Notes: generated from the letters alone by a model not told the origin. Counted from the first letter of the stretch, positions 33,770 through 42,119 are shown. The stretch is DNA of 64,000 nt from Meridianimarinicoccus marinus (GCF_040689105.1 NZ_JBFBVU010000006.1:1-64000); one strand, 5' to 3'. Numbers and translations: made by a program.

Positions 33770-35065
33770 TCAGTCCGCGAAGGGATCGGTCACCAGAATA
33801 GTGTCGTCGCGTTCCGGCGAGGTCGACAGAAGCGCAACCGGGCAGTCGATCAGCTCTTCGACGCGGCGCACGTATTTGATGGCATTGGCCGGAAGATCAG
33901 CCCAGCTGCGCGCGCCTTCGGTGCTTTCGGACCAGCCCGGCATTTCCTCGTAGATCGGCTGGCAGCGGGCCTGCTGGTCGGCGGCGGTGGGCAGATAGTC
34001 CAGCCGCGAGCCGTCCAGATCGTAGCCGACGCAGATCTTCAGGGTTTCGAACCCGTCCAGGACGTCCAGCTTGGTCAGCGAGATGCCGGTCACGCCCGAG
34101 GTGGCGCAGGTCTGGCGCACCAGCGCAGCGTCGAACCAGCCGCAGCGACGCTTGCGCCCGGTGGTGGTGCCGAACTCATGGCCGCGCTCGCCCAACCGCT
34201 GGCCATCGTCATCGTCCAGTTCGGTCGGGAACGGGCCTTCGCCGACGCGGGTGGTATAGGCTTTCACAATGCCCAGTACATAGTCGATGGAGCCCGGCCC
34301 GATGCCGACCCCGGTGGCCGCCTGCCCGGCGATCACATTCGACGAGGTCACAAAGGGATAGGTGCCGAAATCGATGTCCAGCAACGCGCCCTGCGCGCCT
34401 TCAAACAGGATCCGCTTGCCGGCCTTGCGCTTCTCGTTCAGCACTTTCCAGACCGGGGCCGCATAGGGCAGGATCTGTGCCGCGATCTCCTTGAGCTGGG
34501 CAATCAGCCCGTCGCGGTCCACGGCCTCGATCCCCAAGCCCTTGCGCAGCGGATCGTGGTGCTGCAACGCGCGATCCACACGGGCCTCCAGCGTCGCATC
34601 ATCGGCCAGATCGGCCACGCGCACCGAACGGCGGCCAACCTTGTCCTCATAGGCCGGCCCGATGCCACGGCCGGTGGTGCCGATCTTGGTGCCTTTCGAG
34701 GCGGCTTCTTCACGGGCACGGTCCAACTCGCCGTGAATCGGCAGGATCAACGGCGTGTTCTCGGCGATCATCAGGGTCTCGGGGGTGATTTCCACGCCCT
34801 GCGCCTGCACGGTGGCGATCTCCTGGACCAGATGCCAGGGGTCCAGCACCACACCGTTGCCGATCACCGACAGCTTGCCGCCGCGCACAACGCCCGACGG
34901 CAGCGCGTGCAGCTTGTAGACCTTGCCATCGATGACAAGCGTATGGCCGGCATTGTGCCCGCCCTGGAAGCGCGCGATCACATCCGCCCGCTCGCTGAGC
35001 CAGTCGACAATCTTGCCTTTGCCCTCGTCGCCCCACTGGGCGCCCACGACGACCACATTGGCCAT
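33770..35065 (-). CDS. purA: Adenylosuccinate synthetase
   Basis: A 431-residue enzyme joining IMP and aspartate with GTP, first step from IMP to AMP. The GTP loop QWGDEGKGKIVDWL is at residues 9-22, the IMP site FQGGHNAGHTLVIDGK follows, with TTGRGIGPAYEDKVGR and the C-terminal TRVGEGPFPTEL and TTGRKRRCGWFD blocks. Length is typical. AAGGAGTATCCC precedes the ATG. In E. coli purA also lies near hflKC-yjeT; here the same genes are within about 5 kb. Confidence 0.97.
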   Translation of the reverse strand: MANVVVVGAQWGDEGKGKIVDWLSERADVIARFQGGHNAGHTLVIDGKVYKLHALPSGVVRGGKLSVIGNGVVLDPWHLVQEIATVQAQGVEITPETLMIAENTPLILPIHGELDRAREEAASKGTKIGTTGRGIGPAYEDKVGRRSVRVADLADDATLEARVDRALQHHDPLRKGLGIEAVDRDGLIAQLKEIAAQILPYAAPVWKVLNEKRKAGKRILFEGAQGALLDIDFGTYPFVTSSNVIAGQAATGVGIGPGSIDYVLGIVKAYTTRVGEGPFPTELDDDDGQRLGERGHEFGTTTGRKRRCGWFDAALVRQTCATSGVTGISLTKLDVLDGFETLKICVGYDLDGSRLDYLPTAADQQARCQPIYEEMPGWSESTEGARSWADLPANAIKYVRRVEELIDCPVALLSTSPERDDTILVTDPFAD

Positions 35066-35143
35066 GGGATACTCCTTGTCCTGTGCCGGTCTTCAAACCC
35101 GAGCCGTCTTAGCTTGGCTGAGGCGCGGACGAAACCCCCAATG

Positions 35144-35175
35144 CCAAGAGGCGGCCACAGCGGGCCGCCTCTTGG
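35144..35175. other. Strong 13-bp stem-loop between the CMD gene and purA
   Basis: CCAAGAGGCGGCC and GGCCGCCTCTTGG pair perfectly around the loop ACAGCG, 21 bases after the CMD-gene stop. It lacks a T-run on either side but its size suggests a transcript-ending or mRNA-protecting structure for the minus-strand gene. Confidence 0.6.
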
Positions 35176-35196
35176 TGTCACAGGGCTTGCCGGCAA

Positions 35197-35763
35197 TCAG
35201 GCGGCCTTGTCAGCCTTCTTTTCCCAGGCAAACTTGCGGAACACTTCGTCCACCGGGGTCTGGGCCACGTGGTTGACGTAGTTCGACATCACCTTCTGGC
35301 TGATGCCAAGGATCACTTCCAGCACCTGCTGCGGGCCATAACCGGCCGCATAGAAGGCGGCGATCTGGTCCTCGGACACCTCGCCGCGCTGGCGCACCAT
35401 GGCCAAGGTGAAGCTGCGCAGCGCTTCCAGCTTGTCATTGCCCAGCGGTGCCTCGTCGCGCAGCGCCTCGGTCAGGCCCGCGTCCACGCCCATCATGTTG
35501 GCGATGCCGGTATGGGCCGGAACGCAGTAGTGGCAGGCATGTTCGACGTTGATCGACTGCCAGACGACGGTCAGTTCGTCCTTGTCGAAGCTGGAGTTCT
35601 GAAACGCGGCATGGGCCTGCTGGTAGACGTCCAGAAGACCGGGCGCGCCGGCCATCACCTTGTGCAGACCCGGTAGGCGGCCAAACCCCTTCTGCGACTT
35701 TTCCAGCAGCGGCTTGGCGGCGTCAGAGGCGGTGTCGAGGTCATAGGACGGAAAATCGGTCAT
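35197..35763 (-). CDS. Carboxymuconolactone decarboxylase (AhpD-like) family protein
   Basis: A 188-residue all-helical protein of the CMD/AhpD superfamily. The redox-type motif EHACHYCVPAHTG (CxxC with following His) near residues 82-94 suggests peroxidase or disulfide chemistry rather than ring decarboxylation. Start ATG at 35763 follows AAAGGAAG; the longer frame upstream runs into the operator region. It is divergent from a TetR gene, and two matching palindromes lie between them, so the TetR protein very likely represses it. Confidence 0.85.
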   Translation of the reverse strand: MTDFPSYDLDTASDAAKPLLEKSQKGFGRLPGLHKVMAGAPGLLDVYQQAHAAFQNSSFDKDELTVVWQSINVEHACHYCVPAHTGIANMMGVDAGLTEALRDEAPLGNDKLEALRSFTLAMVRQRGEVSEDQIAAFYAAGYGPQQVLEVILGISQKVMSNYVNHVAQTPVDEVFRKFAWEKKADKAA

Positions 35764-35813
35764 CGGTGCTTCCTTTCGGGGTGTTGCATGTCGATGCGCC
35801 CTACCTAGTGGTT

Positions 35814-35829
35814 TTGAACGATTGCTCAA
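35814..35829. promoter_or_regulatory. TetR-type operator, site 1
   Basis: TTGAACGATTGCTCAA is an imperfect 16-bp palindrome in the divergent promoter region. It matches site 2 at 12 or more positions, and both have TTGA at the left and TCAA at the right end. Confidence 0.7.
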
Positions 35830-35837
35830 GAGCTTTT

Positions 35838-35853
35838 TTGAGCGATCACTCAA
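35838..35853. promoter_or_regulatory. TetR-type operator, site 2
   Basis: TTGAGCGATCACTCAA is a near-perfect 16-bp palindrome, with its centre 24 bp from that of site 1, so both may bind on nearly one face of the helix. It lies 55 bp upstream of the TetR ATG and 75 bp upstream of the CMD ATG. Confidence 0.72.
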
Positions 35854-35907
35854 GCGTGAGGTCACAGCACCCTGTGCATCGCCGCTAAGCCGCGCTATAT
35901 CTGACGC

Positions 35908-36513
35908 ATGAGCATTCGTTCCAAATCCCACGATCGCGACAAGGCGCTGGCCCGCGCGCGCGACCTGTTCTGGAAACAGGGGTTCCACGCGACCTCACTG
36001 AAGGACATCGAAGCGGCGCTGCACATGCATCCGGGCAGCATCTATGCCGCCTTCGGCAACAAGGAGACGCTGTTCCGCATGGCGCTGGAACGCTACGCCG
36101 AAGAGGTCGCCGAAAGCCGTCAGAAGATCCTGGACGCAGCCCCCGACGCGCTGGAAGGGCTGGCGCGCTTCGTGGAAACGGCGCATCCGGTGACACGGGA
36201 CGACCTTCCACAACCGGCGTGCTTCCTGGCCAAGACCGGGATGGACACCGGGCTGACGCAACCGGCGCTGCGGGCGGCGATCTCGGCGCTGCTGGACCGG
36301 ACCGAAGCCGCTTTTGCCCAGACCTACCGCCAGGCGCAGGCCGAGGGCGCCCTGCCCGCCAATGCCGATCCCGACAATCTGGCCCGGCGCCTGCACGCCA
36401 CGCTCACCGGCATCGGCGTCTACGCCCTGCGCCCCGAGCGGCGCGAGCAGGCCCGGCTCATGGCCCGCGATCTGGCCGACGAAATCCGCGCCCTGCGCCA
36501 CCTGGCCTCCTGA
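35908..36513 (+). CDS. TetR/AcrR-family transcriptional regulator
   Basis: A 201-residue regulator. The N-terminal helix-turn-helix (residues about 8-55) reads KALARARDLFWKQGFHATSLKDIEAALHMHPGSIYAAFGNKETLF in pieces typical of TetR; the C-terminal part is the helical ligand and dimer domain, with a Cys in LPQPACFLAKTG. It probably controls itself and the divergent CMD-family gene through two operators between them. The signal sensed is unknown; the redox motif of the target suggests oxidative or electrophile stress, an inference only. Confidence 0.9.
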   Translation: MSIRSKSHDRDKALARARDLFWKQGFHATSLKDIEAALHMHPGSIYAAFGNKETLFRMALERYAEEVAESRQKILDAAPDALEGLARFVETAHPVTRDDLPQPACFLAKTGMDTGLTQPALRAAISALLDRTEAAFAQTYRQAQAEGALPANADPDNLARRLHATLTGIGVYALRPERREQARLMARDLADEIRALRHLAS

Positions 36514-36607
36514 GCCACCCCCAACCTGCCGATGCCCTCTCCGGCCGTCTGGACACCTGCCGCCGGATCGGTCACCGATAGCCCGACGCACAATCCCGAG
36601 GATTCCC

Positions 36608-37639
36608 ATGAACATCGACCTGCTGAAACGGCTTTGCGAAACCCCCGGTGTGCCCGGACAGGAGGACCGCCTCCGCGACCTGATCCGCGCTGAAATCGAC
36701 GGGCTGTTCGACGAGGTGCGCGAAGACAACATGGGCTCGCTGCTGTGCCGCCGGAATGGCAAGGGCGACGCGCCGCAGAAGATCATGCTGCTGTGCCACA
36801 TGGACGAGATCGGCTTTCTGGTCAGCCACATCACCGACAAGGGCTTCTGCTACCTGCACCCCGTCGGCGGCTTCGATCCGCGCAACCTGTTCTCGCGCCG
36901 TGTGCGGGTCTGCACCGAGGGCGGCGATCTGCCCGGCGTGATGAACCCCGGCGGCCGCCCGGTCCACATCGCCACCCCCGAGGAACGCAAGAAGGTGCCC
37001 GAAGTGGCCGAATTCTTCGTCGATCTGGGTCTGGGTGAGGCCACGAAAGATCACGTCAAGATCGGCGACATGGTGGTGATGGAAGAACCCTTCGTCGAAA
37101 TGGGCGACAAGATCGTCTCGAAGGCGCTGGACAACCGCATCGCCTGCTGGCTGGGCATCGAGGCCGTGCGCGCCATGGGCGATCACGCGGCCGAGGCCGA
37201 GATCCACGTCGCCTTCACCTGTCAGGAAGAGGTCGGCCTGCGTGGCGCCCGCACCGCCGCCTTTGCCGTGCGCCCCGACATCGGCATCGGCGTCGACACC
37301 ACGCTGGCCTGCGATACGCCCGGTGTGCCGGAACAGGATGCCACCACGGTGCAGGGCAAGGGCGTCGGCATCCACCTGCGCGACGGATCGTTCATTGCGG
37401 ATCGGGGGCTGGTGACGACTTTCGAACAACTTGCCGAGGCCAATGACATCGCCTTTCAGCGCACCATGCTGCGGTCGGGCGGTCAAGACGGCGCCGCTGC
37501 CCAGCAGGCGGCCGCCGGGGCCCGCGCCATCGGCATCGTGGTCGGCACCCGCTATATCCACACGGTCACCGAGATGATCCACAAAAGCGACCTGGAAGCG
37601 GCGCGCGATCTGCTGGCCGCCTATCTGAAATCGGTGTGA
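36608..37639 (+). CDS. M42-family metallo-aminopeptidase
   Basis: A 343-residue peptidase of the M42 (glutamyl aminopeptidase/FrvX) family. Metal ligands are visible: CHMDEIGFLVSHI, SKALDNRIACWLG, TCQEEVGLRGA (catalytic Glu), GVDTTLACD and GTRYIHTVTEMIH. It would release N-terminal residues from peptides in the cytoplasm as a large tetrahedral complex. ATG at 36608 has GAGGATTCCC upstream. The stop overlaps the start of the PAP2 gene (TGATG). Confidence 0.92.
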   Translation: MNIDLLKRLCETPGVPGQEDRLRDLIRAEIDGLFDEVREDNMGSLLCRRNGKGDAPQKIMLLCHMDEIGFLVSHITDKGFCYLHPVGGFDPRNLFSRRVRVCTEGGDLPGVMNPGGRPVHIATPEERKKVPEVAEFFVDLGLGEATKDHVKIGDMVVMEEPFVEMGDKIVSKALDNRIACWLGIEAVRAMGDHAAEAEIHVAFTCQEEVGLRGARTAAFAVRPDIGIGVDTTLACDTPGVPEQDATTVQGKGVGIHLRDGSFIADRGLVTTFEQLAEANDIAFQRTMLRSGGQDGAAAQQAAAGARAIGIVVGTRYIHTVTEMIHKSDLEAARDLLAAYLKSV

Positions 37640-38484
37640 TGCGCAGGACCTTCCGCCCGGATCTGGCAGTGGCGCGGAAGGTCCAGATCACTCTGCCCGG
37701 CGCTGCGCTCAGCCGCTGGCTGCTTTGGCCCGCGCTGGCATTGCTGCTTGCGGCGGCCATGCTGTTCCTCGGCGGCGGCTACCATGCCGGGTTTGCCACG
37801 CTGAACGGGCTGATGCCGCTGGTACCGCCCGTGGTCTGGGCGGTGCTGACCGAGTTCGGCGACACCGCCGTGGCGCTCTGCCTGCTGCTGGTGCTGCTGC
37901 CGGGGCGCTGGTATCTGGCGTGGACTGTTCTGATTGCCAGCGTCTTTGGAACCGCATTCACACATGTGTTCAAAGGCTTCTGGCCCGCACTTCGACCGTC
38001 CGGCCTGTTGTCGCCCGACAGTTTCCACAGCGTCGGTGCGCTGACCCCGGATCAGAGCTTTCCCTCGGGCCACAGTCAGACCGCGCTGACGCTTGCGGGG
38101 TTCGTCATGGTCTGCTGCCCAGCCCCCTGGGCGCGGGCACTGGCGCTTGCGGGCGGGCTGGCAGCGGCCCTCAGCCGGGTGCCGGTGGGGATGCATTGGC
38201 CGATCGACACGCTGGTCGGCGCGGCGGGAGGGCTGGTCTGCGTCTGGCTGGGGCTGGAGATGGCCCGGCGCTTGCCACAGGGCACCAACCTGGTGGTGGT
38301 CGGCGGCATGACCGGGTTGAGTCTGCTGGCCGCCGTCCTGCTGATGGCTGGCCATCCCCCGGCCAATCCGTTGGCGCATGGGGTTATGGCCCTTGTCGGC
38401 GCGCTGTCGCTTCTGGCCTTCGCCGGACAGGTGGCGCGCGAGGCACTGCGCCGCGCGAAGCACCGCGATCAGACGGCGATCTGA
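37639..38484 (+). CDS. PAP2-family membrane phosphatase
   Basis: A 281-residue integral membrane protein with about six to seven helices. The three-part PAP2 motif is present: KGFWPALRP, FPSGHS and SRVPVGMHWPIDTLVG. Such proteins hydrolyse lipid phosphates, for example undecaprenyl diphosphate or phosphatidic acid, at the periplasmic face. The ATG overlaps the upstream stop. The last 16 bases overlap, on the other strand, the end of a GlcG-like pseudogene tail. Confidence 0.88.
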   Translation: MRRTFRPDLAVARKVQITLPGAALSRWLLWPALALLLAAAMLFLGGGYHAGFATLNGLMPLVPPVVWAVLTEFGDTAVALCLLLVLLPGRWYLAWTVLIASVFGTAFTHVFKGFWPALRPSGLLSPDSFHSVGALTPDQSFPSGHSQTALTLAGFVMVCCPAPWARALALAGGLAAALSRVPVGMHWPIDTLVGAAGGLVCVWLGLEMARRLPQGTNLVVVGGMTGLSLLAAVLLMAGHPPANPLAHGVMALVGALSLLAFAGQVAREALRRAKHRDQTAI

Positions 38485-38615
38485 TCCTCGATGTCGGCGA
38501 TGCTGGCGGCGGCGCAGTCATCATCCAGGCTCGGACCCGGCGCCCCGGACACGCCAATCCCGGCAACGATGGAGCCGTGGCCATCCTGCACCACCAGCCC
38601 GCCGCCCAGCAGCAG
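38469..38615 (-). pseudogene. C-terminal tail of a GlcG/HbpS-like protein, joined to a transposase remnant
   Basis: The minus strand encodes about 48 residues with LLLGGGLVVQDGHGSIVAG, GIGVSGAPGPSLDDDCAAA and a short end, the standard C-terminus of GlcG/HbpS (DUF336) heme-binding-type proteins. The N-terminal two thirds are absent; upstream the frame continues without a break into IS481 transposase sequence at about 38616. This marks an old insertion or deletion joining the two genes. No functional product is expected. Confidence 0.82.
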
Positions 38616-39335
38616 GGCGATACCGTGATCTGCAAAGAAGGGGATGACCCGGTCGTTGAGCAGGTCTGCCGCCGTGATCGCTGTCTTCCCGGTGTAGAGC
38701 TTGCAGATCGCGACAGGGGTGCAGGTATCGACGAAGGTCTGCTGGCAGATCCGCCTCACACCCTTCATCGGGCCCACGTAGCAGATGTCCTGGCTGCCGA
38801 GAATGCCGGGATGGGGGCTCTCGATCTCGCCATGCGCCTCCGTCTGGCTCTTGGCCCTCTCCGGCGCCGCCAGCTGCTCCTCGGTCAGCGGGATGCCGTC
38901 CAGGGCCGCGCGGGCTTCGAGCGCCTTCAGGCGTTTCTTCGTTCGGTATGGTCCGCAGACGCATGGCGGCCACATGCCTCACTCTCCAACGCATTGCGCA
39001 GCCAGATCGAGCGCCCCCCCGGAGGCAGACACCATGATGCCCTTCTGCGGAAGCTCCCACGACGCCGGTTTCTGACCGAGCGCCGGGTTTTCGATGGCGT
39101 GTTCCACCACGGCCCTCTCGACATGTTCCGGCCCCCGGTTCTTCAGGACCGGCTTGCGGCGGGACAGATCCATCAGGGCCTCCTCGCCGCCCAGCTCGTA
39201 GAGCTTCCCGAACCGATAGAAGCTGTTCCGGCTGCATCCCATGACCTTGCACGCCTGGCTGACGCTGCCGAGTTGCTTGGCAAGTTCCGGCAGCCCGAGC
39301 TTCAGTTTGATGATCTTTTCCTGAATGCGTGTCAT
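38616..39335 (-). pseudogene. IS481-family transposase, truncated and frameshifted
   Basis: The first about 90 codons read well as an IS481 transposase N-terminus (MTRIQEKIIKLKLGLPELAK, then QACKVMGCSRNSFYRF helix-turn-helix). After about 39030 the frame is lost: a short stretch in another frame gives GGRSIWLRNALES, and the original frame resumes past a stop at 38979 with KKRLKALEARAALDGIPLTEEQL and TAITAADLLNDRVIPFFADHGIA. The catalytic DDE core beyond this is missing because the frame runs into the GlcG-like tail. Several unusual substitutions also suggest age. Not active. Confidence 0.88.
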
Positions 39336-39625
39336 TGATCCACACTCCTGGCTTGTGCTCCGAAAGAGCAGAAATGTCAGATCAAGTCGTGTGTTCTACA
39401 AGTGAATTGTCGATGCGCCGCTGACCCTGCTTCTATGTATTCGGTCTTTCGCCGGGGCCGTTCGATTTGCCGCTGACCAAGATGGGAAGTTGCGCGTCCT
39501 GTGTCTCGTTGGCTCATCGGCACTCAAGGTCCATGCAGCCCATCAGACTGACAAAACGCCGATCGGTCGTTGGTCCATCTCCTCCGCGCTCGCAGTTTCC
39601 TTTGCCCGGTTTTGCGTCTTCCCGG
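39336..39625. other. Gene-free stretch between two transposase remnants
   Basis: About 290 bp of lower G+C without recognisable coding sequence. The decamer GCCGCTGACC occurs twice, near 39417 and 39473. It probably contains the outer end of the IS481 element and flanking debris, but I could not identify terminal inverted repeats. Confidence 0.4.
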
Positions 39626-39868
39626 CTACAGGCCGCTCAGTGCATTCGGTCGATATCGCTCACCCTTCGTCAACACAGCCCAGGCGATACGTGCCATCTT
39701 GTCGGCCATGGCGACCGCCGCGACGGCCACGTGCGCTCGCGCCTTCAGGCCGTCTGTCCAAGCTGTTATTGGCGACGTCCTGTCACGCACGAGATGCAGC
39801 ACCGTTCGGCACTGGCCGACGAGAACCACACGCCGAGCCACACGGCCGAGTTCCGCGCACGCGGCGTT
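39626..39868 (-). pseudogene. C-terminal fragment of an IS110-family (IS1111-type) transposase
   Basis: About 80 residues ending at a stop at 39626 match the end of IS1111-type transposases: ARRVVLVGQCRTVLHLVRD, ITAWTDGLKARAHVAVAAVA and MADKMARIAWAVLTKGERYR. The DEDD catalytic N-terminus and the Ser motif are absent. Sequence further upstream in the same frame is not recognisable. A dead remnant. Confidence 0.75.
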
Positions 39869-40097
39869 CGGCTTTTCCGCGAACATCGTTCTGACTGCGG
39901 CAGCGACAGTGCTGCCTGTCGGGCAATTGCCTCGAAGCCGGGATGTGCGTCTTTCAGCCCGCGGGACCGGTGTCAGCGCGCCGCGCGTGCTGCAGGCGTG
40001 TTGTCCGGACCGACGAGCGAGGCGAAGCGAACAAACCTGCACCAAAGAAGCGCGGGCCGTACGAAAAGCGTCAGCCGGAAATTTCACACTGACCTGC
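39869..40097. other. Unassigned stretch between IS110 remnant and cytochrome fragment
   Basis: Reading frames cross this 229-bp stretch, but none resembles a known protein. It is taken as transposon or scrambled sox-region debris. Confidence 0.4.
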
Positions 40098-40274
40098 TGC
40101 CGCGACGACGGCATCCCGGCGATCACGCTCTGGCCCGAAGAGGACTTCGTGGTTTCCATGCACGCCTACAAGCAAAAGCTGCGCCCGCACCCGGTGATGC
40201 AGATGATGGCCGGACGGCTGTCGGACGAAGAGGTCGCCGCACTTGCCGCTTACTTCGCCCGGCTGGAGGAGTGA
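40098..40274 (+). pseudogene. 3' end of a SoxE/FccA-like cytochrome c gene
   Basis: Fifty-eight codons end in HPVMQMMAGRLSDEEVAALA followed by AYFARLEE and stop. This is the typical C-terminal helix of class I c-type cytochromes paired with flavocytochrome c sulfide dehydrogenases (SoxE of sox clusters, FccA), including the Met ligand region PVMQMMAGRLSDEE. The heme-binding CxxCH and N-terminus are absent. A SoxF/FccB-type start follows at once, in the expected soxE-soxF order, which supports the identification. Confidence 0.72.
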
Positions 40275-40305
40275 CCGCCCCCCATTCCCGCATGAAGAAA
40301 TCCCG

Positions 40306-41448
40306 ATGACCCTGAACCGACGCAATTTCCTGACCGTTACCGCCGCCGCCACCGCGACCGCCAGCCGGTCCGCGCCGATGCAGGTCGATGATGTCACCAC
40401 CTATCCCTTCGACCGCAGTTTCGAAGACGCAACCTTTGCGGTGAAATCCGCCATCGTCGGCAAGGGTCTGGTAATCGACTATGTCAGCCATGTGGGCGAG
40501 ATGCTGGCCCGCACCGGGGCCGATGTCGGGTCAGGGGTGACACTGTTCGCGGCGGCGGATGTGTTCCTGTTCTGCTCGGCCGTCACCTCGCGCAAGGTGA
40601 TGGAGGATGACCCGATGAACCTCGCCTATTGCCCCCATGGCATCTTCGTGGCCGACCGCGACGGCGATGTCGTGATCGGCTACCGCCACTATCCTGACGG
40701 TGCCATGCAGGAAGTCCAGAGCCTGCTGGAAGAGCTGCTCAACACCTATGGCGATGCCGAGGTTCTGGCGACGCTCGGCCTGGTCGTGGGCCTGCTGTTC
40801 GGCGCGTCGGCACAACATTCGCGGTTCTGTCTGCGCGCCGCCACCATCGAGGTCGGCAGCGGTCAGGCAGGGCCGCGTCTGGGCGTCTGGCTGATCGTCT
40901 TTGCCGCCGCCCTGTTGCTGACCCAGGGTGCGGTGCTGCTGGGCTGGCTTGTGCTCCGCAGCCCGATGCACGCCACGCGCCTCTTTGCGGTCTTCGGCGT
41001 CGGCCTTGCGGTGGCTCTGGGCTGGGTCGGCACCCATGCGGTGGCGCAACTGTCGTTCGAACCGGCCTCGGTCTCGAGCGTCACCAATACCGGCCCCGCC
41101 ACCGACACGCTGATGGCCCTGATCAACGAACGCGGGCTGATCCTGTCGTTCTCTCTTGGGCTGGTGCCGGGGGTGTTCCTGGGCTCGGCCCTGACCGCCC
41201 TGTTGACCGGAGAATTCCAGCTGCAGCGCTTCGACTCCAACACCCGCATGGAACGCTATCTTGTGGGGGCGGTCCTGATGGGCTTCGGCGCGATGCTGGC
41301 GAGTGGGTGCGGGCGTATCGGGCCGCGCGATCTTCGCCCTGACCGCTTGGCTGGCGGTGTTCTGCATGTGGGTGGGCGCGCTGCTCACCTCGGCGCTGCT
41401 GGACCATTTCGACCGCAACAGCCCCCGACAGCCGCGCCCGGCCGAATG
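40306..41448 (+). pseudogene. Chimera: SoxF/FccB-like Tat signal, DUF302 domain, and broken YeeE/YedE transporter
   Basis: From ATG 40306 the frame starts MTLNRRNFLTVTAAATATAS, a Tat signal (RRNF) like that of SoxF/FccB flavoproteins. At about residue 24 it jumps to a DUF302 domain (YPFDRSFEDATFAVKSAIVG, NLAYCPHGIFVADRDGDVV; to about residue 143), and from about 40735 to a YeeE/YedE sulfur-transport protein (LFGASAQHSRFCLRAATIEV). The transporter lacks its middle: helices after LLTQGAVLLGWL are joined to the C-terminal half. Near 41310 a small deletion in the GCxxGxGxSG region shifts the frame; the true end (AIFALTAWLAVFCMWVGALL) is read in another frame, stopping at 41448. The original frame stays open to 41535. 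Confidence 0.8.
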
Positions 41449-41566
41449 ATGCCGCCCCGCAATCGGACCCCAAAGGCCGGAAACTGGCCCGCAAGGCGCC
41501 AGACCGGGCTTGCGGTGCGGCGGCACATCCCATAAGTAGCCACCTGATCCAACGAAGGCCCGGTTC

Positions 41567-41953
41567 ATGGAAAACGTCCTGCTCATCGTCCATCTCATTC
41601 TGGCACTCAGCCTGATCGGCGTGGTGCTTCTGCAACGCTCCGAAGGGGGCGGTCTGGGCATGGGCAGCAGTGGCGGCGGCGGCGGCGTGATGTCCAGCCG
41701 GGGCGCGGCCACGGCCCTTGGCAAGCTGACCTGGGCCTTTGCCATCGCCTTCATCGCGACATCGATCACCCTGACCATCGTCGCGGCCAAGAATTCCGCC
41801 GGCAGCTCGGTCCTCGACCGCGTGACGGCCCAGCCCGAGGTCACTGCACCGGCCCCGGACGAAACCACCCCGCCGACCCTGCCCGGCGCCGAAGGCGGCC
41901 TGCTGCCGCCCAGCACCGGCGATGCCCCGGCCCTGCCGCCGCGCGCCGAGTGA
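41567..41953 (+). CDS. secG: Protein translocase subunit SecG
   Basis: A 128-residue SecG with two membrane helices (residues about 2-22 and 52-72) and the hallmark LLQRSEGGGLGMGSSGGG loop between them. A proline/alanine-rich tail extends beyond the usual core, common in Alphaproteobacteria. It aids SecYEG in protein export. Upstream is the degraded sox region; pyrG follows, as in many relatives. Confidence 0.94.
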   Translation: MENVLLIVHLILALSLIGVVLLQRSEGGGLGMGSSGGGGGVMSSRGAATALGKLTWAFAIAFIATSITLTIVAAKNSAGSSVLDRVTAQPEVTAPAPDETTPPTLPGAEGGLLPPSTGDAPALPPRAE

Positions 41954-41993
41954 TCCGGACGGCCCTTCCGGCCCCAATACGCTGAAATCGACA

Positions 41994-42018
41994 CCGCAAC
42001 ATTCACAGGATGTTGCGG
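41994..42018. other. Perfect 9-bp stem-loop between secG and pyrG
   Basis: CCGCAACAT and ATGTTGCGG pair perfectly around TCACAGG. It lies 41 bases after the secG stop and about 100 bases before the pyrG start. No T-run follows, so it may stabilise the secG message or regulate pyrG. Confidence 0.5.
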
Positions 42019-42119
42019 ATCACCCCTAAATCTTGTACTTCTTGAATCCCGTGATGCAGCGTTTTGCGGAAGCGAAGCGCTTTTGCCGAATCGAGCTCGT
42101 CGCGGGGGAGCAGCCAAAC

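Noticed and set aside
38521..39345. 274-codon minus frame overlapping the IS481 remnant
   Set aside because: Other-frame translation of the broken transposase; only a few residues match, at frameshifted places.
39626..40159. Full 177-codon minus frame as a gene
   Set aside because: Only the last about 80 codons resemble a transposase; the rest is not protein-like.
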